Both the position numbers and the translations under genes were made by a program. Positions 52,192-61,920 of a stretch of DNA of 64,000 nucleotides are shown piece by piece. The notes under the pieces were generated by a model. The model had not been told where the DNA came from. It searched no databases and worked only from the letters and a program-made list of their open reading frames with translations. Position 1 is the first letter of the stretch. Each line of letters opens with the position of its first letter. The stretch is taken from contig JAGTXK010000050.1 in NCBI GenBank assembly GCA_019096195.1, positions 248,001 to 312,000 of the forward strand, in the 5' to 3' direction. This DNA is from Boletus sp. NGJ (Eukaryota > Basidiomycota > Agaricomycetes > Boletales > Boletaceae).

Positions 52192-54958
52192 ATGTCTGTT
52201 AACTCCGAGTCGTTCGAATCGTTTGAAACATACATACAAGGCGCCGAGCAAGACCAACAAGGGGATGGCGACTTGCCCACTTACGACGACCTTGCTGCCC
52301 AACACAGCGCCAATTCGCGGTGCGTACATCACCGGACAGCTTGCAGGCAGACCTGAACATTTGTGCAGATTTGGCCGGTGGAGAGGATGGATTGAGAAAA
52401 GGTGGATACTTTCCCGATCAGTGGAGATCCCGCGACCCTGTACTGACACGAGCCTAGGGCTGCCGAGCGTTATGCAGGCATTAGCCCAGAGGAAATGGCA
52501 CGCAGACGTGCCCGAGGTTGGGGTGACGATCAGGACCAAATACCCGTATGTGAACGTCTCGACGTCTTCTCCAACCTCGTCTCTGAAAGACGGGAGTGTC
52601 CAGGATATCCAAGTAGATGCTGCAAATACCTCTTCAGCGCATGACGGGTCTTATTCAAACCAGAGTCGTGTTGCAACAACCCCCTTGCGCATTCGTATAG
52701 ATCATGATCTCCCTGATCTCCCTGCATCTTCGCAGCCCAATCAGGGCATTTCTGACCTAGAATCCGCTGTTTCTGCTTTGCCATCGGATCCCCTTTCTCA
52801 ATCACAGCAAGACTTACAGGGAACGGCTTGTGAAACCCTTCTACCTAGCCATTTGCAACTTCATCAGTTTGGCTCGCGGTTTCTTCCACACACAACGTCG
52901 CCCATCCGGTGTATTCTTCCCATCAATCGCGACCGTTTGCTGCTTATTGGCACAGATAATGGCCTCTCAGTTCTAGATATGTATCCTATGGAGTGGGCGA
53001 GCGATGGTAACACTGGAATTATTCAAAACGGCCCCGGAGACGCGCAGGCACGTGTAGTGTGGACAGGAGAGGCGTATGTAGTCTTCGACTCAACTAAAAT
53101 GTGTTCGTGTTCAATTTTACTTTCAGAGTGTATCAAATGACAATTCTCGAGTACGAAGACATCGGCGAAGGAACCCCACAAGGTGTTGTCCTAGCATTGG
53201 TAGGACCAGACCCTGACGCACCGTCCGCTTCAAGCGGGCATCAGGAGTCATTACGGACCCTGAGGATGTACAATCTAGCGAGTCTTACGAGCCTCGCAAA
53301 ATGGACAATTGCTCAAAAAGTTTGTATATCACCCAATCGTCTTACTTGCTGTGCTCTGATGCGCTTCCGGCTCGGATAGGGTACACATCCTGTGGACCTC
53401 CGTCGAGCTTCTGATTGGAACATCCAACAAACGCCTGTCAAGAAACACCGACCGGCAAGCAGTATTACGCGAGGTTTAAAGCACCTCATCGACTCTCCAA
53501 CCCGCTCACAGCATCCCGCGACCTCGTACGAGTCCTACCTAGCCGTCCCGACTGTGAAGCGGCCCACCGTCACCGCCTCGGCTGACGCATCATGGGATAT
53601 TGTTGACGATCTTCCGCTGCGATGGGCCACCGATTTCGTGCCGCTTGCCAGTGTCGGTTCCCGATTAGCGAGTGCGAGCGTTATTTCATATGCCTTATGG
53701 CACGATGGTAAGGCTGGGCCTGGCGGCGGGAGACATGGACGACGAGCGCTGCTTGCGGTCGCCACGAAGTATAATATATTCTTGTACGAGACCCCGAAAG
53801 GAGAAAGGGCGTTTCATTTTGTCAAGGTGAACACCCCTTAATCTGCAGTCATTTTTTTGAAATCCTTACGCATCAATTTGTGGGCAGGAATTTTACACGC
53901 CAGTTCAACCTCGTAACCTTGTGTTCGTACGCCAGTCGGTCCAAGACAACACCAGACCCCCATCTGAGAGCCCTTCACCAAGACAGACGGGGTATGGGCA
54001 CTCTCGTGGCATATCCTCGGATTCCCATTTCTCCCCCCACACTAACCGCGCTTCCCCCCTCTCACAACTCACGTACAGCGCACAAATGGTCATATTCATC
54101 GTGTTCGAGAAGAAGGCGGGGCTCATACGCATCGCGGATGCGGCGGTAACGGAGGTGGAAATGTATGACGCTGGAAGCGGCAGCGGCCTTTTGGGCGGTG
54201 GCAGTTTAATGCCCGCAAAAGATTCATTAAGTGTTGGCGGCTCCCTCGGTACCAAGCGTTCCCGCGCTTCCATTGATTTTATGGCGTTCAAGGAAGGAAA
54301 AGGCGCCTGGATCCTCCCATCCCTCGTCGATCTACCTGCAGCGCAGCTTCCCGGCGGAGATATGTCCCCCGAAAAGTCGGTGTATGTGCTTACGAGGGGC
54401 AAGAACACACACATTGTCCCCGCGCCCCTCCCTGCCAACATCCAGCACGCTCCGCCCATCCATACCCTCGTATGGTTGTCACCGCCGTCTAGTATCACCG
54501 CGCGGGTGTGCGTCCCACAAACAACGCCATCGCGCGCCAAGCGCCCCGAGACACCACCCTTTCTCCAGCTCATCGGCTTCGGCGAAGACGGCATTGAAGC
54601 ACAAGAAATCCCGCTCGCAGCACTCCTCTCCAACACAAAAGGCAAGGGCAAGGGCGTGGCGCTCACGGATCCGCGGCGCGGACAGACGTTCATTGGCGAG
54701 ACTGGTTTCCTGGCGCATGGCGGACAATGGCACCGCCTCCCCGAGACTGTGGCGCCTGTGCTGGAACGAACGGATTCGACGTCGTCGGCCCGCTCGTCTG
54801 AGAGCGTTCGTACCGATGAGGTCGTTGCTCGGCTGAAGGCGGAGGCTGGGGTGTATGGGTGGCTGAGAAAGTCAGTCGAGGACTGGCGGGTACTCTGGGT
54901 TGGGGGAGACGCGCGCGACATGGGTGGACACGATGAGGAAGATGGCATCCTCGTGTAA
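52192..54958 (+). CDS. CNH-domain (citron homology) protein
   Basis: Putative scaffold with a CNH beta-propeller, a domain found in Rho-GEFs, Ste20-type kinases and Vps39-like proteins. Exon 1 encodes MSVNSESFESFETYIQGAEQ and DLPTYDDLAAQHSANSR. Exons 2-3 give FGRWRGWIEKRAAERYAGIS and PEEMARRRARGWGDD. The CNH part starts near PIRCILPINRDRLLLIGTDN and GLSVLDM. It continues LRTLRMYNLASLTSLAKW and ALLAVATKYNIFLYETPKG, and ends with PQTTPSRAKRPETPPFLQLI and a Ser-rich tail. No kinase, RhoGEF or PH domain is seen, so this is a CNH-only protein of unknown partner. The stop is TAA at 54956-54958. The best guess is membrane-traffic or small-GTPase signalling. Confidence 0.65.
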
Positions 54959-55319
54959 CGATGGCTTTCTGGCTTGTGACAATCGATCTCTACCCCATTT
55001 TGTTTTCTCGTTACGGTGCTTAGATAGAGATCAGGCAAGTATATATAGTTCGAGGCTGATACTGTATTACTGGCATATACCAAAAAAAAAAAGAGAGAAA
55101 AAGATCCAAATCAGTGAAACTGGGTGCACCAAGTATTACACGTGCAGGCGGTGCCATTGGTAATATAGCGAATGTCCATGAATAAGAGGAACGGATGCAA
55201 CAAGGAAACATGGTCACGCAAGACAGGGATGAGGTGGGAACAAGACGAAACACTCCTTTATATACGCATTAGGCGAATATCAACAGTTCCAGCCACGTCG
55301 CTAACAGTTGCGGGTTGTA
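54959..55319. other. Convergent intergenic region
   Basis: Shared 3' region of the CNH and TRP-like genes. It has an A-rich run near 55,085 and no supported gene. Confidence 0.45.
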
Positions 55320-58300
55320 TCATGAATACGCGCCTCTCCTACCGGCGAACGAAGATCGACTGGACTCGTCCAGCGATTGCCTCGGTTTTTGACCAGGCTG
55401 CGACTCGGGTCGAGAGGACATTGGTCGTCGATCGCGGATTACGACAAAGGATCGACCGGGCTCCTTCGAACTCGAGTCAACCACGTTGTTGTCTTCTCCC
55501 ACGTCGTCCAGCACCAACCCATCTGAATGTCTGCGATTACGGCGGATGTTGAACCAGTGCTTCTTCCTCGGGTGGTTTGCATCCACGTTGGCCACATTAT
55601 CTCCACGAGATCCTTTTTCTTCAGTCTCCACCAAAGGATGGGACTCGGGTACTGTGCCTGACGCTGCAGCGATGGCGGCCAACTCGCCGACGATGATGGC
55701 AGTCTGACTCACTGTTCTACCTGCCGGCAACCCTGCGTTGGTGAGCACAGGTATTCTCGCCACGTTGGCCACAGAAGTCGTTGGCGTCGGTGCATCGCCT
55801 TGCTCACGAGTCACAGCCATGGGGCTCTCACCAGGGCCTGACCATTTCCGCTCCACACTAGGGAACGTAAGCGTAGAACCCTCTTTGCCTCCCGCGATCG
55901 CGTAAGGAGAGTCGAAATGTGCACGTCCACCTCCCACGCGTGAAAACCCGGAATTCGACGTTTGTGTGCGAGGCGAGGATTCGGTGCGATCGTACGACAC
56001 TCTATTTCCAGGTCCGGGGAAGGGCTGCCATGCACTCATGATATGTGCACTTTCGTCATCTTCATCGCTGTCTTCCCTGTAAGGACGCAGAGCTTGTTCG
56101 GGACGGAGCACCGAAGCAGGCGGCCCAGAGTGATGCGAAGCAGCAGAACCCTTGGCTGGCTGAGCGAGCGAGGCGAGTGGTGGTACGAATGATCCAGAGT
56201 CACGGATGGTATAGGACTCCCGTACTTCTGAAAGTTTATAAGGTCTGCGCTCACGCGCATGGCGAGTACCACAACAGCCGAGGATAGTGAGTGCGCCGAC
56301 GAGACCACTGTCAACCGGGCGTCGGGATCGATCGAATCCCACGCGACCAAATAAGCGGACGAGGGCCTCTGTGAACTTGACCAGCAAGATGAGGAAAAAG
56401 GCAAGATAAACGAGGCACAACACGATGAGTATGCCGTAGGCGACCCAACCACTAGCAGCCGAGCCTATGGAGATCTGGAATAACAACGCCATAAGTGATC
56501 TGCAATAAGCTATAACAGTACTTTACCCTCACCGTTGGTGTCAATACCACGAGCAAGACCGCGATTACGATTCTGGCGACACAAAACAAGAAGCTTATGA
56601 GGCTCATGCCCGCCCCCGTGCCCCAAGGAAGCCATATGCTCGTGATCAATGCACTGACAACCTCCGATACAAGAATCACTATGGCCTGAGCTGTGCCACT
56701 TCCCTGGCCACCCCCTATCACAACCCCATTAATTAAGTTTGACAGGAGGAGCAATCCAGAGAAAAGCTGCGAGCCGGGGCGGAAGTGATTATAGAGAGGT
56801 CCGAGTGAGAGGAGAGTTCGCGTTTCGTCGTAGAGCTTGGAAGTCGGTGTTCGAGAAAGTCGAAGCAACAGGAGTGTGGGGAGTATGACCGAGAAAACTG
56901 CGAACGAGAGTGCCCCAAGGGCAATGGAAGAGCTTGAGGTAGCGGTGGAGAATTCGTAAGCCGAGAAAACAGTCACAGGGAAATGGAATAGAGAAAGCAC
57001 GCGAACGAGGTTACCGATCAAAACGCTAGTGTGAAATGACCTAAAATTCGGACGGAGCCAACGCCGTCGTAACGTGGGATACGCATGGGCATGGCCGTTC
57101 AAAGAACGACTCTCATCAATCATGTTATCGAGCATATCTTTGCTTCCTGCTGATTGACGCGGGCTACGGCCCTTGCTTGCGGAAGTTGGGAGACTGGCCG
57201 AAAATGATTTCCGTGAGAAAACCAAATCGATCGACCAGATAAACAGGCTGATGATAATGATTGCCGCCAGGATGGCAAGGAAGATGGAAAGGCATATCCC
57301 AAAGAGACTTCGAGGGCTAACTCCCACGCTCCATGCAAAGGCCGCCATCCCATTCGGCGTTCCGGGAGGAAGAAGAAAGAGGGAATTGGGGATGGATGTG
57401 TTGAGATAGAGAATGGAATTCGGATCGCTTAGCTGATCTGCGAACGTCGACGGAGGATTGTACGACTGAACATCGAGCGGATTCCAATGCTCAGAATTAG
57501 GTGTCAGGCTGACATCTAGGGTACATCAAATGCGTTACGGTGCCGTAAGTGTGTACACTTTCGAGTAAAACTCACTGTATGTAAGGGTAGCCCACGCGGT
57601 CTGCGAGAGCAACGGGTCTGGACAATAATTAAGGGACCGAAGACACATCCGTGAAAATTTGACTCACAAATGAATGGTGGCCATTGAACGGCGACCATGG
57701 CCAGCGCGGCACACCATTGCGTATGCATCATGATATCGCGTAATGATGGTGAACCTTGCAAAGATGAGGGCGTACACAGCAATCGAGACAAGCGACATAC
57801 AGAATCTTATGAGGGCAGGGGATGTTGCTAGACGTTCACCACTGATGGCACTGGCAAGAATAAACCCGGCATTCTGTACGCGATGCCAGATGCCAGGTCC
57901 TGGTCGGCTTAAGCCGCGGCCCCACGCAGAAGTGATGCGAGCGATGCCAACGATCAGCCAGTAAGCAATCGCTAGACCTACGGTAGCCCAGAAGATGGTA
58001 TGTGCGCTTCCATATGGTGAATTGAGCGGACCGGGGTGAAGCGGTGTAGTTGCAACGGTCAGACACAGGATCTCTTGCTCATTGGTATCAAGTGCACGAA
58101 GCTGTGTATCCATGGTTGTGAAGAAGTTTTTGGAGTTGAAGGGCATGGTCACCGTGAAGGCATACGGGCCAACTTGTATGGGACAGTAGGTCGAGTTTGG
58201 GGAGGTAATGGTAGGGAGAGGCGAAGGTGGGAGGATGAGACTGCATAAATAAAATCCGTTACTGTAAGTATTGATTGTGAGTGTCGTGGTATCCATGAAG

Positions 58301-58607
58301 AGCGTAGCAGCTAATAGTCGAGCGTCTGAGTAAGTCAGACGAGCAAGTGACAGGTAAACATACCAAGACTGGTGTTAGAGTTGACGATCTCTGCAGCCGT
58401 GTTGCCGAGGACTGTGATGTTCAGGGTCTGTTCGTCTATAACTTGCGAGTAGACGGTGTCCACCGACATTTTCCGGGAAACATCACCGTTGTAGCAATCG
58501 TCGAAAACAAGCGTGGCAGGCTGCGCCAACGACGGGTGGACGAGGAACAGGAGAGCGAGAAGAGACCTCAGGAGCGCGCTGCCCGACGACGGGGAGGTTG
58601 GGATCAT
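55320..58607 (-). CDS. TRP-like polytopic membrane protein (Pkd2/Flc type)
   Basis: Probable fungal TRP-like channel or flavin-carrier (Flc) family membrane protein. The start at 58607 gives MIPTSPSSGSALLRSLLALL and FLVHPSLAQP, a signal peptide. An extracellular ML-like domain follows, with VFDDCYNGDVSRKMSVDTVY and Cys residues. About nine or ten membrane helices come next, for example FWATVGLAIAYWLIVGIARI, FGICLSIFLAILAAIIIISL, SIALGALSFAVFSVILPTLL, AIVILVSEVVSALITSIWLP and WVAYGILIVLCLVYLAFFLI. The C-terminal cytoplasmic tail of about 330 residues is Ser/Pro/Arg-rich and ends SSFAGRRGAYS. There are at least six introns. An earlier in-frame region lacks an ATG. Family assignment rests on topology and the N-terminal domain and is moderate. 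Confidence 0.62.
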
Positions 58608-58916
58608 CGTTGCAGACGGCGAGCGCGGGGAGCTGTGGGAGGTGTGTTCATTAACGGAGGTTGGGTCGCCGCGCCTCTGTCCTGTCAATGGCCATGTGTC
58701 TCATCACACACTTACCACGCCACACGCCCGGGCCAGCTGAGCTGATAACTCGACAAACCGCTCATCGTCCTACTCGACTTTGAGACATGGTTGAACCAAA
58801 AATCGCAAACATCGACCATAATGAAGAGGGCATGTGCTTAGCAGGTTATTGGACAATAAACATATATATTGCTGATACGGTTCTCCCACCAGGTCACGGC
58901 ACCGCTCGCCCCTTCG
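58608..58916. other. Short intergenic region
   Basis: Promoter side of the TRP-like gene; no gene is seen. Confidence 0.4.
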
Positions 58917-60000
58917 TCAACTCGGAGCACCAGTCACCGCCACGTCCTCCGCGTCGAGGGCGAAATGGAACACCTTGAAGTTCTCCCCGATTCGATGAGC
59001 CTTGGGAAGTAATACATGGCCATTCTGGAGGGACCAGCGATCCAGGACCTTTGCGGGACTCTTGCCGTGCTAGAATGGTGATCCCAGACCTAGGGGGTAC
59101 TACACCTGGAGGTTTGTCCACAAATGGTCGTACCTTCTTTGCAATTTTGAGTACAACCTCGTTCTCGATTCCCTTTCCTTCTGCGACATCGTTACCTCTA
59201 ACCAGCACAGCTGACAGTGGCGTGTACGCCTGCACGACGATTCCAAGACTTGCAGTACGGTGAAGCTATCCACGTAATATGTCAGTATTTAATTGTTTGG
59301 CTCAAATTCCAAATTCCAGGTGAGATCATTTCTCACTTCGATTTGGTTCACGGAAGGCCTTTCTCGATTTCATCGAGATGTTTCTCCGAACTACACAGAA
59401 AACACCGTAAGTACAGGTCATTCGTCACAACAATCTCCCCGCAGACCCCCAGTTGGATGGTTATGCCAACGCACAAGTTCGATACCCGTACTTGTGCGTA
59501 CGAGGCCATGTGCCTTACTTCCAACACTGCCTTGTATTTCGTGAGCCCTGTTTCATGTCCGCCATGAGGAGGAAAGGGGTCATAGTAACCTAAGTTCTGT
59601 AAGTTGACATTTGCAGACTGGTTGTACGTAGGGAGACTTGCTGCTACAAGCCGAGCCTTTTAACTGGTTTCTCGACACTCGTTGGTCTCATCGTACCTAA
59701 AGTCCGCATTGTCGACCTTTGAAGCTATTTTTCAATCAGAGAGTACGCTGCCCCAGATACTACATACTGATGAAGGCTTGTTCACCTCGAATCCCAGACC
59801 TTCGGTCAACCACCGACTTCCGCCTCATTCTCACAGTCTGAGAGCGTAGCGATTCCAGGGCTGATGGGTGTCGAATTAGGACGCCAAGGACGCTTCCCGT
59901 ACCTGGAGCTGTGGCAAATGCACTGAAATCTAGGTACAGGCACAACGAGGCTTCGAGTTGGTACACCCCAAACCCAACGGTGGCAAAGAGTGTCCTATTA
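58917..60000 (-). pseudogene. Aldo-keto reductase relic
   Basis: Read on the minus strand, pieces of a standard aldo-keto reductase appear in order. Near 59,990 the sequence FATVGFGVYQLEAS matches the N-terminal strand. Near 59,830, CENEAEVGG matches the YxNExxVG helix, but in a different frame and without the preceding Asp-Ser. Near 59,340-59,380, LDEIEKGLP and VNQIEV match the LEEI and NQIE blocks. Near 59,250, GIVVQAYTPLSAVL is followed by a plausible intron and then KSPAKVLDRWSLQNGHVLLP, KAHRIGENFKVFHFALDAED and a stop at 58917-58919. The C-terminal part is well preserved, while the N-terminal half has frame breaks and lacks the catalytic Tyr and Lys blocks. It is a host-type metabolic gene in decay. 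A heavily spliced but intact gene is less likely. Confidence 0.6.
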
Positions 60001-60460
60001 TGAAGTCAATCAAGCCAGCCCATCGACGGCGATTTCGGCCACTCTACCGGTGGACAAGATTATGGATGTTGGCATGTTATCTCTGCTATTGTGGGAGAGC
60101 AGGTTGATAGCTTGGGCGTGATCTGCTCCGAAAACTTAAATCGAGCAGACAGTAGGACTCCCGAGAGTATACATTTTACTTCCTGGAATAACATAGGACA
60201 CATGAATACAATTCAGATCCAGCGACAAGCGCAAAGGATTAGCGCGCTGAATTTGAGCAGAGTCTTTTTGTACAGTCTGAACTTACGATCTCGCCTTGTA
60301 TTTATATCCACATGATAATACAAGGTCTACTAGGTTATGCCAGTGGCAGAACTTGTCATGTCGTTTGCTGGAGAACCAAATAATCACAAACATACCTCCC
60401 GAGTGCTATTCCACCGTTTATCACCGACCGGCGCAAAACCAGCCAAATCACTCTGTCAGC
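60001..60460. other. Intergenic region AKR relic-NDUFA1
   Basis: About 460 bp with no supported gene; it should contain the NDUFA1 promoter. Confidence 0.4.
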
Positions 60461-60902
60461 ATGCCAGTCCCATGGGAAGCCCTCATTCCGTTCGGTATTG
60501 CTCGTCACACATCTAAACTAGTCAGACGAGTCGCTAATTTTCGTCTTCAGGTCTGCTAACAACCATGTTCGCAGCGGCGGGTACGCTCTTGAACACGTCT
60601 AAAAGGGCCCAGAACCAAGGCAAGGTATGTCTTTCCTCACGACTCGCCCATGACTCGTCCTCAGACAGGCGTCGGAATGTCAGCCCGTTCGCTACAATAT
60701 CGACGCATGGGATGAAATGATGATGGACCGCGACAGACGACTGACAGGACACTCCCGCGGACAGAAGGTACGCTCACCCCATCTGGGTTTTTGCTCCTGA
60801 GAGCCTTGTTCATGGATGATTGGTTTTCATTTCCAGTCCGATCCTACACCTCCGGAGGGTTTCGACACCAGCAGTGCTTGGTACACACAACAGGCGTCGT
60901 GA
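60461..60902 (+). CDS. NDUFA1: NADH:ubiquinone oxidoreductase subunit NDUFA1 (MWFE, complex I)
   Basis: Small membrane-arm accessory subunit of mitochondrial complex I. Four exons encode about 85 residues. Exon 1 gives MPVPWEALIPFG. Exon 2 gives the membrane segment LLTTMFAAAGTLLNTSKRAQ and then NQGK. Exon 3 gives PVRYNIDAWDEMMMDRDRRL. Exon 4 ends SSAWYTQQAS with TGA at 60900-60902. The PWEALIPFG start and the RYNxDxWDxxMMxRDxRLTG block are diagnostic. All three introns have GT..AG ends, and the frame changes fit only after splicing. Confidence 0.88.
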
Positions 60903-61920
60903 ACCATGCCTTGTCTGCAGCATCACCTGATATATATACCGCTTAGACTGACACGCGCGCGAATGTTGCCTCGGAATACAGTCAAGTGCAAATTATCGTG
61001 GACCTGTACATCTGTTTGTCCGCAAACGCAGCAATGATGGATCCCATAAACTGAGAACGCGTGCTCGAGGCGTTTTGTCCGGTCCCATGCAATATACGAA
61101 TCCTGGTTTGGTGCTTGGGACTAGAACCTCTCACCAATTTCCAGGCCGGCGAGCCAGAAAGCCCAAATCCCATGGGTTCATCGGAAACTTCATCCTGAGG
61201 ACCACACCCGCGGTTCCACCCCGGCGCCAAACAGTCGTCACCTTTTATATGGGCTAGGTTAAACACGCATTTCTCGCCTGAGCTAGCTCTAAATCTTTCC
61301 CATACCTTCTGTCTTCTCCCCGAACACTTCGCTATTTATTATCCACTAACGGGGATTGCTTGCGAACTAAACGTTGCTTCAGAATCCCCAGTCGCGAACA
61401 GGTACTAGGGGGCATACGAGCATCGTAAGAGAACGTGAGTGAACGTGAGAGTATGATTCCATGTCTCAGTGAGTGGCCCCATGCATAAGGGATCGGTTGA
61501 CTTGCCTGCAACTCGGACATGCCATCTTGAAGCTACACATCCCAACTTACTGGACGAACATTGAGAATCTCGTGGGGACATCCCATCCTACTTCTCCCAT
61601 GTCCCACGGTGATGGTACAATGCAATCAAATGCTATGATTGAGGAAGAGAGGCAGGGAGGTTTCCAACAGAGCGAGCGAGTAGTTCATTCAGGGGGTGCA
61701 GTCCGACGACACTTCGAGAGGCGGATTTCATGTTCGCCCGTTAAAGGGTCCGTTGCGGTATTTAGGTGCAGTAGAACCTGTATCTCGTTGCCTTTTTGGA
61801 CTTGGCTGACTCGCACAATATCTTAGCGTTTTCCCAAACCACCACGTGGAGTGAAGTTCAGTTAGCCCAGATGGATCCAAGAGGTACTTGTCTCTTTCTG
61901 TTGGACCAGAGAGCAGTGAA
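60903..61920. other. Intergenic region NDUFA1-TPR/CHAT gene
   Basis: About 1 kb with no supported gene. The true N-terminus of the TPR-CHAT gene, if it had upstream exons, would be here, but I could not identify any. Confidence 0.4.
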
